Positions 34,349 through 41,763 of a stretch of 64,000 bases of DNA are shown here, one piece after another. Position 1 is the first letter of the stretch. Each line of letters opens with the position of its first letter. A program made the position numbers and the translations under genes. Source of the DNA: HyVt-477 sp965224605 (lineage in GTDB: Bacteria; Pseudomonadota; Gammaproteobacteria; Thiotrichales; Thiotrichaceae); the NCBI GenBank assembly GCA_965224605.1, contig CBDCZP010000008.1, forward strand, positions 372,001 to 436,000, written 5' to 3'. The notes beneath the pieces were generated by a model. It did no database searches. It saw only the letters and a program-made list of their open reading frames with translations, and was not told the origin of the DNA.

Positions 34349-35818
34349 TTATTTTACATCTATCAGTTGCACAGTTCCATCTGCCAATGTTTCTACCATA
34401 CGACCTTCAGGCTCTTCAAGAACAAAGAAGACTAGGACAAACACCGCAGCAGATACCATGCCAATAAACATAAAGAACTGATTGTAATCCACTAACGAGT
34501 TTACCGTTAAGAAAATAACAGCGCCAACATTACCAAAAGCTCCTGCCATACCCGCGATCTGTCCGGTCATGCGGCGCTGGATCAAAGGCACCATAGCATA
34601 CACCGCACCTGATCCCGCTTGTGAGAAGATACCCGCTGAAATAGTTATCGCAACGATGAGGGGCACAGGCCAATCTTTGCTGACCATGCCTAGTATCAAG
34701 AAGCTGACCGCTATCCCCGCGAAGGCAATGCCCAAGGTTAGTTTGCGACCTATTTTATCACTGATCCAGCCACCACCAGGGCGTGCAAACAAATTGATAA
34801 AAGGGTAAATGCCCGCCAACAAAGCTGCGGTGATTTTTGGCACGTCAAACCATGACACATAAAACATAGCAAGCATGGAGACCACCGCTAGTTCCGTACC
34901 AAAAGTAACCATGTAAGCAGAATCAAGAATAGCGACCTGTTTAAACTTATAGCGTTGCATCTCTGGTACGGGTTGCTTGAGCATCGGTGAATTAATCTGC
35001 CATATTTTCCACAACTGAAGCAGGTAAAGAGCTATTAAAGCCGCGTAAATTGCATACGTCGCCGTATGACTAATCATCCCCGCATTGGCGGGCGACAACT
35101 TCCACGTGAGTACCGCTAACGCAAGAAATAGCGGAATATTCATTAACATATAAAGCACTAAATCAAAGCCACTGGTGACTTCCATAGCCCCCATTTTCTT
35201 CGGCTTGAAATAAGTAGAGCCTTTAGGTGTGTTACTAACGATAAAGTAATAAATCACGCCATAAGTAATCGCAACCAAACTCGCCAGTGTGATCGCATAG
35301 CGCCAGCCATCTTCGCCGCCAAAACTAACCGCAATAAAAGGCAACGTCAGCGCTGCACCTGCTGAACCGAAATTACCCCAACCACCATAAATACCTTGAG
35401 CAAGACCAGTCTGTCTTGCTGGAAACCATTCGCCGATCATGCGAATACCCACTACGAAACCTGCTCCTATAAAGCCCGACAAGAAACGTAAAATAGCCAA
35501 TGTTTCATAGCTGTCAGCCCATGCAAAGGCGATACTAACTGAACCTCCCATAGTTAAAATACTGGTGAACATGATTCTAGGACCTAGCCTATCAACCAAC
35601 ATCCCGACTACTATTCTTGCTGGAATAGTCATTGCTACATTTAAAATCAACAACACTTTTGCCTGTTGATCGGTTAACCCCAGTGCTTCTGTGATGAAGG
35701 GCATCATCGGCCCAAGACCCAACCACACCACAAAGCTCATAAAGAAAGCAAACCAGGTATAATGCAAAATACGAATATTTGCTTTACCCAAATTTAAAAT
35801 ATTAAGTCTTTCCGACAT
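34349..35818 (-). CDS. Nitrate/nitrite transporter, NarK/NasA family (MFS)
   Basis: A 489-residue major facilitator with twelve membrane segments and a soluble C-terminal end. The nitrate signature appears in FLSGFIGAGFVVGIRMIGEWFPARQTGLAQGIYGGWGNFGSAGA, of which the segment GIYGGWGNFGSAG is the conserved one, and in the second half GAFGNVGAVIFL with FARPGGGWISDKIG. The two Arg residues that bind nitrate lie in the same helices. It is divergent from nirB, followed by the PP2C-kinase gene, and fired from a sigma-54 promoter. It should import nitrate for assimilation. AAGGA precedes the ATG. Confidence 0.92.
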   Translation of the reverse strand: MSERLNILNLGKANIRILHYTWFAFFMSFVVWLGLGPMMPFITEALGLTDQQAKVLLILNVAMTIPARIVVGMLVDRLGPRIMFTSILTMGGSVSIAFAWADSYETLAILRFLSGFIGAGFVVGIRMIGEWFPARQTGLAQGIYGGWGNFGSAGAALTLPFIAVSFGGEDGWRYAITLASLVAITYGVIYYFIVSNTPKGSTYFKPKKMGAMEVTSGFDLVLYMLMNIPLFLALAVLTWKLSPANAGMISHTATYAIYAALIALYLLQLWKIWQINSPMLKQPVPEMQRYKFKQVAILDSAYMVTFGTELAVVSMLAMFYVSWFDVPKITAALLAGIYPFINLFARPGGGWISDKIGRKLTLGIAFAGIAVSFLILGMVSKDWPVPLIVAITISAGIFSQAGSGAVYAMVPLIQRRMTGQIAGMAGAFGNVGAVIFLTVNSLVDYNQFFMFIGMVSAAVFVLVFFVLEEPEGRMVETLADGTVQLIDVK

Positions 35819-35873
35819 TATTAAAATCCTTGTTCATAAAAAATTAACCGTATTGTCTTCATTAGCCGTGGAA

Positions 35874-35889
35874 TGCAAAGTCCGTGCCA
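35874..35889 (-). promoter_or_regulatory. Sigma-54 promoter of nitrate transporter/kinase operon
   Basis: On the minus strand TGGCACG-GACT-TTGCA is a full match to the -24/-12 consensus. The -12 element is about 56 bases before the ATG at 35818. Confidence 0.9.
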
Positions 35890-35982
35890 ATCACCTATGC
35901 TTTTTCAACCGCACCACTACTCAGCAAGCTAACTACCAACTTTCTTTGCATTTTCATATCCTTTCGATTACCTCTAGTAAGA

Positions 35983-36127
35983 CATCTCTATTAAATGTAC
36001 CCAAGGGGCATAGCAATCTTTTAGACTAATTTCGGCATCGGATGAATTCCACGACTTTCATCTATGTCTTCATACACTGCGGCTCTCAAAATTCATCCTC
36101 CTAACTCAAACGAAAGCCCTAATTAAT
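35983..36127 (-). mobile_element. Decayed miniature element related to that at 18465-18651
   Basis: Read on the minus strand from 36127 it gives ATTAATTAGGGCTTTCGTTT, then GGATGAATTTTGAGAGCCGC and AGTGTAT, as in the element at 18465-18651 (positions about 18476-18531). The other end keeps CATCTCTATTAA at 35983-35994. It is shorter and lacks the 5' half of one terminal repeat. It lies between the two sigma-54 promoters and so adds to the spacing of the shared enhancer. Confidence 0.7.
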
Positions 36128-36166
36128 ACAGATCATTGCCAGTAAAAAAGGTGAATCTTTTTTCTT

Positions 36167-36181
36167 GCACAGGTTTAGTGC
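36167..36181. promoter_or_regulatory. NtrC-like enhancer site
   Basis: GCACAGGTTTAGTGC has the GCAC-N7-GTGC pattern of NtrC sites (compare the glnA site GCACCAACATGGTGC). It lies about 255 bases upstream of the nirB promoter and about 280 bases from the transporter promoter on the other side, so it could serve both. Confidence 0.65.
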
Positions 36182-36197
36182 TTTGTCGCACCATAAG

Positions 36198-36221
36198 AGA
36201 TCACTTATATACAAGTGATCT
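36198..36221. promoter_or_regulatory. Palindrome in the nirB upstream region
   Basis: AGATCACTT and AAGTGATCT form perfect 9-base arms around ATATAC, followed by a partial third copy TAAGTGAGAT. It follows the NtrC-like site. A dimeric regulator such as a nitrate-responsive or nitrite-responsive one is possible, but not named. Confidence 0.45.
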
Positions 36222-36435
36222 ATAAGTGAGATATAAATACAAAACAAAATTCCAACAAGGTAACTTCTATAATAATACACAGACCTTTTGTAGGACCCAG
36301 ATAGAGAATAACATAAGAATAGTCTAATATAACGATATATCTATTCATTCTGGGATAAAGCCACAGACTTATAAATAATCTAGAATGCACATCAATTTAA
36401 CTGCCACCTACATTTTTAATCTTTTAACTAACCAA

Positions 36436-36451
36436 TGGCATGGTATTTGCA
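36436..36451 (+). promoter_or_regulatory. Sigma-54 promoter of nirB
   Basis: TGGCATG-GTAT-TTGCA matches the consensus TGGCACG-N4-TTGCW at all key bases. The -12 GC is 50 bases before the ATG at 36500. Confidence 0.9.
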
Positions 36452-36499
36452 TAACATTACTGCATAAGTACTGTTAACTTATTTATTTGGAGCAACGCA

Positions 36500-38929
36500 A
36501 TGAAACAAAATCTGGTTTTAATCGGCAATGGCATGGCCGGTATGCGCACAATTGAAGAATTACTGAAACTGGATGATGAAAAATACAACATCACCGTTTT
36601 TGGTGAAGAGCCTTATGGTAACTACAACCGCATTATGTTGTCGCCCGTACTGGCTAATGAGAAGACCCTTGAAGAGGTCATGCTTAATGATGACAACTGG
36701 TATAAAGAAAATAATGTCCAGTTTGAAAAGGGTAAGAAAATTACCGAGATTCATCGTAATCGCAAGGAAGTGGTCGCCGAAGATGGCACCGTCACTCTTT
36801 ATGACAAGTTGCTTATTGCGACAGGTTCCACTTCATTTATGTTGCCTTTGCCGGGGGCTGATAAATACGGCGTCATTGGTTTTCGTGATGTTAAAGATGT
36901 CGACACGATGGTTGAAACGGCTGAGCATTATAAAAAAGCTGTTGTCATTGGTGGCGGTTTGCTTGGACTTGAAGCGGCAAACGGCTTAATGAAACAGGGT
37001 ATGGATGTGACGGTTGTGCATATCATGGATACCTTAATGGAACGCCAACTAGATGAGCCTGCCGCAAAAATGTTGCAGGCTTCACTAGAAGAAAAAGGCA
37101 TGAAATTTCTGATGTCACACGCGACAGAGGAAATTTTAGGGGATGAGCGTGTCACTGGCCTCCGATTTAAAGATGGTAGTGAAATAGAAGCTGATTTACT
37201 CGTTATGGCCGTAGGTATCGTACCCAATATTGAACTGGCGAAATCTTCGGGCATTCACTGTGAACGTGGCATCGTCGTCAGCGACACTATGCAAACCTTT
37301 GATCCTAATATTTATTCAATAGGTGAATGTGTACAACATCGTGGCGCGGTTTACGGTTTGGTTGCTCCTTTGTTTGAACAGGCGAAAGTCGCTGCAAACC
37401 ATTTGGCAGAATTAGGCTACTCACGCTACGAAGGCACGGTCACTTCAACCATGCTGAAAGTCACCGGTATTGACTTGTTCTCGGCGGGTGATTTTCATGG
37501 TGACGATGAAACGGATGAACTGCTGTTTCATGACGTAGCCAGTGGTACTTATAAGAAGCTAATTCTTCGTGACGACATTATTGTCGGCACCTGTTTGTAT
37601 GGCGACACCATTGACGGTACCTGGTACTTCCAGATGATGAAGGATGAAACTAATATTTCTGACTTCCGGAGCACTATCTTGTTTGGTCAGGCGCATTTGG
37701 GAGACGCCGGGCATGGTGATGAAACTCGTGTTGCAGCTATGGCTGACAATGCTGAAATCTGTGGTTGTAACGGTATTTGCAAGGGTGAAATTATCTCAGC
37801 AATTACCGATAAAAAGTTATTCACACTGGATGATGTGCGTGCGCACACCAAAGCATCGGCTTCATGTGGCTCATGTACTGGTTTAGTGGAATCGCTTCTA
37901 GCACATACATTGGGTGGTGATTATTCAGTAGCGCCTAGCAAAAAACCTATGTGTGGTTGTACCGAGTTAACGCATGATGAAGTGCGTGAAAGCATCCGCA
38001 AGCAGGGTTTGAAAAATCACGAAGATGTTCGCAAGACACTAGATTGGAAAACAGATGATGGCTGTGCGGTTTGTCGCCAAGCGACTAACTATTATTTACT
38101 GTGCGAATATCCTGACTACAATGATCCTGAGTCACGCTTTATTAACGAACGGGCGCACGGCAATATTCAGAAAGATGGTTCTTATTCCGTAGTACCCCGT
38201 ATGTTTGGTGGCATGTGTACACCCGCAGATTTACACGCCATTGCCAATGTAGCCGAGAAATTTAATGTTCCTGAAATGAAAGTCACAGGTGGTCAGCGTA
38301 TCGATATGTTCGGTATTAAAAAAGAAGACCTGCCTTTGGTTTGGAAAGATTTATCTGAGTCTGGATTTGTATCCGGCCATGCTTACGGCAAGGCGATGCG
38401 TACCTGTAAAACCTGTGTCGGTGATTCCTGGTGTCGTATGGGTACGCAGGATTCAACACGTTTAGGTGTAAAATTAGAAGAACTCACTTGGGGTTCGTGG
38501 ATGCCACATAAATACAAGCTGGCTGTATCCGGTTGCCCACGTAACTGTGCTGAAGCCACGATTAAAGACTTTGGTGTAGTATGTGTTGAGTCTGGTTATG
38601 AAATCCATGTAGCTGGAAACGGCGGCATCAAAGTACGAGTAACTGACTTCCTCGTTAAAGTCGATACTGAAGAGGAAGTACTGGAATACTGTGGTGCATT
38701 CAGTCAGTTCTACCGTGAAGATGCACACTATTTAGAGCGTACTGCACCGTGGATCGAACGAGTGGGTCTGGACAAGGTGAAAGCCGCTATTCTTGACGAT
38801 GAAGAAAATCGTAAAGCTTTGTATGATCGCTTTGTGGTCTCGCAGAAACCCGCACAGATTGATCCTTGGAAAAAACATGCTGACGGTGCGGATGCACATC
38901 AGTTTGAGAAGATTAAGATTACTGCGTAA
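36500..38929 (+). CDS. nirB: Assimilatory nitrite reductase, large subunit NirB
   Basis: An 809-residue NADH-dependent nitrite reductase that makes ammonium from nitrite in the cytoplasm. It has an FAD domain (GNGMAGMRTIEEL at 9-21), an NAD domain (VVIGGGLLGLEAANGL near 147-162), a BFD-type [2Fe-2S] region (CGCNGICKGEIISAI near 422, then CGSC), a second Cys set (CGCTEL and CAVC) and the sulfite-reductase-like core. The sirohaem/[4Fe-4S] ligands are CVGDSWC (C-X5-C) and GCPRNC (C-X3-C). The domains and length are normal. It starts a nirB-nirD-nasA-dmsBC series under a sigma-54 promoter. Confidence 0.96.
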   Translation: MKQNLVLIGNGMAGMRTIEELLKLDDEKYNITVFGEEPYGNYNRIMLSPVLANEKTLEEVMLNDDNWYKENNVQFEKGKKITEIHRNRKEVVAEDGTVTLYDKLLIATGSTSFMLPLPGADKYGVIGFRDVKDVDTMVETAEHYKKAVVIGGGLLGLEAANGLMKQGMDVTVVHIMDTLMERQLDEPAAKMLQASLEEKGMKFLMSHATEEILGDERVTGLRFKDGSEIEADLLVMAVGIVPNIELAKSSGIHCERGIVVSDTMQTFDPNIYSIGECVQHRGAVYGLVAPLFEQAKVAANHLAELGYSRYEGTVTSTMLKVTGIDLFSAGDFHGDDETDELLFHDVASGTYKKLILRDDIIVGTCLYGDTIDGTWYFQMMKDETNISDFRSTILFGQAHLGDAGHGDETRVAAMADNAEICGCNGICKGEIISAITDKKLFTLDDVRAHTKASASCGSCTGLVESLLAHTLGGDYSVAPSKKPMCGCTELTHDEVRESIRKQGLKNHEDVRKTLDWKTDDGCAVCRQATNYYLLCEYPDYNDPESRFINERAHGNIQKDGSYSVVPRMFGGMCTPADLHAIANVAEKFNVPEMKVTGGQRIDMFGIKKEDLPLVWKDLSESGFVSGHAYGKAMRTCKTCVGDSWCRMGTQDSTRLGVKLEELTWGSWMPHKYKLAVSGCPRNCAEATIKDFGVVCVESGYEIHVAGNGGIKVRVTDFLVKVDTEEEVLEYCGAFSQFYREDAHYLERTAPWIERVGLDKVKAAILDDEENRKALYDRFVVSQKPAQIDPWKKHADGADAHQFEKIKITA

Positions 38930-38939
38930 GCAGAATAGC

Positions 38940-38967
38940 TCCCTCCCCCTGCTAGGTGGAGGGAACT
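38940..38967. repeat. Short hairpin, CTCCCTCC type
   Basis: CTCCCTCCCCCTGCTAGG followed by TGGAGGGA folds into a stem. The same pattern occurs at 56351-56466, where a miniature element has split it, and inside that element. It lies between nirB and nirD and is not followed by T, so it is unlikely to stop transcription. Confidence 0.55.
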
Positions 38968-38999
38968 GACATTACTAAAGAATTATAGAGACAAAGAAA

Positions 39000-39308
39000 A
39001 TGAGTAACTGGTTAGAAATTACAACCCTTGATGCCATTCCTGTTTTAGGATCACGTGTGATTGAAACAGACACTTTAAACATCGCCCTTTTTCGAGGCAA
39101 AGATGATAACGTTTTCGCTATTAAAGATGAGTGTCCGCATAAAAAAGGTCCACTATCACAAGGTATTATGCATGGTGACTCCGTTACCTGCCCACTGCAC
39201 AACTGGAAAATTAGTCTGGTAACAGGAGAAGCTTTGGGAGCTGACGAAGGTTGCACCAATGTGTACGAAACAAAAGTTGAAGATGGCAAGATCTTCCTGA
39301 AGAACTAA
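39000..39308 (+). CDS. nirD: Nitrite reductase small subunit NirD, Rieske type
   Basis: A 102-residue Rieske-fold subunit of nitrite reductase. Unlike E. coli NirD it keeps all four cluster ligands: C-X-H in ECPHKKGPLSQG and C-X2-H in TCPLHNWKI, so it should bind a [2Fe-2S] cluster. It resembles the ferredoxin-like partner of assimilatory enzymes. The ATG at 39000 is preceded by AGAGAC. It lies 70 bases after nirB. Confidence 0.93.
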   Translation: MSNWLEITTLDAIPVLGSRVIETDTLNIALFRGKDDNVFAIKDECPHKKGPLSQGIMHGDSVTCPLHNWKISLVTGEALGADEGCTNVYETKVEDGKIFLKN

Positions 39309-39313
39309 TTTTT

Positions 39314-39400
39314 CTGTAGGTCGGATAAGGAACGCCATCCGACATGTGTTAAATAATACTTTTTGTTGTCGGATGGCGCTCTCGCTTATCCGACCTACAG
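39314..39400. repeat. REP-like double hairpin, GTAGGTCGGATAAG family
   Basis: CTGTAGGTCGGATAAG (39314-39329) pairs with CTTATCCGACCTACAG (39385-39400), and CGCCATCCGACA with TGTCGGATGGCG within it. The loop is about 22 bases. A diverged copy occurs at 55541-55722. The long stem lies between nirD and nasA and may protect or separate the messages. An earlier in-frame reading of nasA from 39346 starts inside this repeat and is not used. Confidence 0.88.
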
Positions 39401-39420
39401 AGCTTAAAAGAGTAAAAACA

Positions 39421-41625
39421 ATGTTATTCGGTCGCGGTAAAAAGAACCCTATCAAAATAGCTGACAAGAAAGTCAAAGAATGGAAGTACGCCACTTGTGG
39501 TTACTGTTCTACAGGCTGCTCTATTGAAGTGGGTTTAAACGAAGAAGGTAAACCTGTCTCTTCCCGTGGTGTCGGTGGTGCCGATGTAAACCGTGGCAAA
39601 CTGTGTTTAAAAGGCATTTATGGACACGAGTTGTTTGACTCGGCTGGTCGTGGCACTGAACCCAAAATGCGCAATACTTTCCATGATGACTGGCAAACCA
39701 GTGACTGGGATGCCGCATTAGACCATAGTCATGACGAGATTCGTCGTGTTCAAGAAAAATATGGTCGTGACTCTGTCGCCATTATTTCTACCGGACAAAT
39801 GCTGACCGAAGAGTTTTACACGTTAGGTAAACTCACACGCGGCTTGATCGGCACTAACAACTATGATGGCAATACTACATTATGTATGGCATCAGCCGTA
39901 TCTGGCTACAAACGCTCTTTTGGATCGGATGGCCCTCCGGGTTGTTACGAGGATTTTGAGCATACCGATGTGCTGATTGCATGGGGTTCTAACCTGCCAG
40001 AGCAACACCCCATCATTTACTGGCGCATGAAAGAAGCGCAGGAGAAACGTGGCTTCCCGTTAATCGTTATTGATCCCCGCGTTACCATGTTGGCGCAAAA
40101 CGCCGATAGACATCTAGCCATTACACCCGGCACAGATGTGGTACTGATGAATGCAATGATGCATGTGATTCTTGATGAACGTCTTGAAGATCGTCGTTAT
40201 ATTCAAGCCAATACGCACGGCATAGAAGAACTTGAAACTGAAGTTGCCAAATATGACCCCGTTACCGCAGCTAAAATCTGTGGTATTGATGAAGATACTA
40301 TTCGTGTAGTTGCGCGCCTTTTTGCCAAAGCTGGCGCTGCGATGCAAATCTGGACAATGGGCATCAACCAAAGCACACACGGTTCTGATGGTGTCGTAGG
40401 TATCAACAATCTGGCACTACTAACAGGTAATATTGGCAAGCCGGGTGGCACTAGCTTATCCATCACCGGACAATGCAACGCCATGGGTACTCGCGAATGG
40501 TCATCCTGTTCTGGACTCCCCAACCACCGTTTTCTTGAAAGTGCTACCGATCGTGAGGAGATTGCGGAATTCTGGAATGTTGATCCGGAATTCTTCCCCA
40601 AAAAACGGGGCATGGTGCAAACCGATATTTATGGAGCGATTGAAACCGGACAGATCAAAGGCTTATGGTTAATTGCTACCAACCCATTGAGTTCATTGCC
40701 CAATACCGCGCGTATTCGCAGAGCAATGGAGAGCCTGGAGTTTTGCATTGTACAAGACTGCTATGAAGATACAGAAAGTGCGCAATACGCCACGGTGTAT
40801 CTCCCTGCTGGAACGTGGGCAGAAAAAGAAGGCGTGATGACGAATACAGAACGGCGTATCAATATTGTAAGACCGGTGGTAAAACCGCATGGTAATTCGA
40901 AGCCAGACTTGTGGATTTTTAATCGCATGGCAGAACGCTTTAATAAAAGTGGTGAGGTTAACTTCCCGGAAAAACCTGCTGATATATTTTTGGAAATGGG
41001 TGTGTTGTCAAAAGGACGTTTATCCGACAACTCAGGCATGACACATGAGTTAATCGAAAAACATCGAGGTATCCAATGGCCCTACACCAAAGAACAAGCC
41101 GAGAACAACGAGACTCCTGCAAAAGGCGGCGTCCGTTTGTATACCGAAGACGCTACTTTTCGTTACACCGATGGTAAAGCCAAACTCATTCCACTGCCCT
41201 TTATTGATAACAATGAAGTTCCGGATGAGAAGTTTCCATTCTGGTTGAATACAGGTCGATTGATTGAACATTGGCATGGGCGAACTAAAACCGGAAAGCT
41301 CAGCAACAACAATAAATACAGCCCGATCCCTTTTGCAGAAATAAATCCGGATGCTGCTAAAGAGCTGGGTGTGATTGCTGGTGACTATATTCGTCTGGTT
41401 TCGCCTCGATCTGATGCGATATTGATGGCGCAGCTAACCCATCGAGTTCCCAAAAATATGATTTTTGTACCGTTTCACTTTTTTGATTGCGCCAATCGTT
41501 TGACGCTTGGATTGCTTGATCCACATTCTCGGCAGCCTGCTTATAAACAATCTGCAGTGAGGATTGAAAAGGTAGCTGACCAGAAAGCTGCAGCTCAGAC
41601 TAGTATGGAGATGCGGGAGTTTTAG
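39421..41625 (+). CDS. nasA: Assimilatory nitrate reductase, catalytic subunit NasA
   Basis: A 734-residue molybdopterin enzyme reducing nitrate to nitrite in the cytoplasm. I chose the ATG at 39421, because a longer reading starts in the palindromic repeat. The N-terminal [4Fe-4S] motif is CGYCSTGC with a fourth Cys in KLCLKG (near 60). The Mo-bisMGD domains are seen in YWRMKEAQ, MGINQSTHG, TGQCNAMG and the C-terminal GRTKTGKLSNNNK. It lacks the C-terminal [2Fe-2S] domain found in longer NasA proteins, so its electron donor is separate. The neighbour is a DmsB-DmsC fusion. It lies in the nirB-nirD series. Confidence 0.93.
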   Translation: MLFGRGKKNPIKIADKKVKEWKYATCGYCSTGCSIEVGLNEEGKPVSSRGVGGADVNRGKLCLKGIYGHELFDSAGRGTEPKMRNTFHDDWQTSDWDAALDHSHDEIRRVQEKYGRDSVAIISTGQMLTEEFYTLGKLTRGLIGTNNYDGNTTLCMASAVSGYKRSFGSDGPPGCYEDFEHTDVLIAWGSNLPEQHPIIYWRMKEAQEKRGFPLIVIDPRVTMLAQNADRHLAITPGTDVVLMNAMMHVILDERLEDRRYIQANTHGIEELETEVAKYDPVTAAKICGIDEDTIRVVARLFAKAGAAMQIWTMGINQSTHGSDGVVGINNLALLTGNIGKPGGTSLSITGQCNAMGTREWSSCSGLPNHRFLESATDREEIAEFWNVDPEFFPKKRGMVQTDIYGAIETGQIKGLWLIATNPLSSLPNTARIRRAMESLEFCIVQDCYEDTESAQYATVYLPAGTWAEKEGVMTNTERRINIVRPVVKPHGNSKPDLWIFNRMAERFNKSGEVNFPEKPADIFLEMGVLSKGRLSDNSGMTHELIEKHRGIQWPYTKEQAENNETPAKGGVRLYTEDATFRYTDGKAKLIPLPFIDNNEVPDEKFPFWLNTGRLIEHWHGRTKTGKLSNNNKYSPIPFAEINPDAAKELGVIAGDYIRLVSPRSDAILMAQLTHRVPKNMIFVPFHFFDCANRLTLGLLDPHSRQPAYKQSAVRIEKVADQKAAAQTSMEMREF

Positions 41626-41656
41626 TGCTTCTTCCAGAAAGGTGCTGTGTAAAAAA

Positions 41657-41736
41657 TGTAGCCTGTGATCAACGATCATGAAATACGGGAACACAACGAG
41701 TTTAAACCCGTGTTTCGTACCTCAACACAGGCTACA
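41657..41736. repeat. Long palindromic hairpin between nasA and dmsBC-like gene
   Basis: TGTAGCCTGTG and CACAGGCTACA are 11-base arms. Inside them ATGAAATACGGG and CCCGTGTTTCGT pair imperfectly. A fragment GCGAAACACGGG of the same type is at 2354-2365. It resembles the palindromic intergenic repeats seen at 39314. Confidence 0.8.
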
Positions 41737-41763
41737 CAATAAAATAGAACTAAAGAGACAATC

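Larger units (their letters stand above)
35819..36499. other. Divergent regulatory region between nitrate transporter and nirB
   Basis: These 681 bases contain, in order, the transporter's sigma-54 promoter (35874-35889), a decayed miniature element (35983-36127), an NtrC-like site (36167-36181), a 9-base palindrome (36198-36221) and the nirB sigma-54 promoter (36436-36451). No gene is seen. Confidence 0.8.

Noticed and set aside
39346..39420. Longer N-terminus of NasA starting in the repeat
   Set aside because: The added 25 residues are encoded by the palindrome, and homologues begin near the ATG at 39421.
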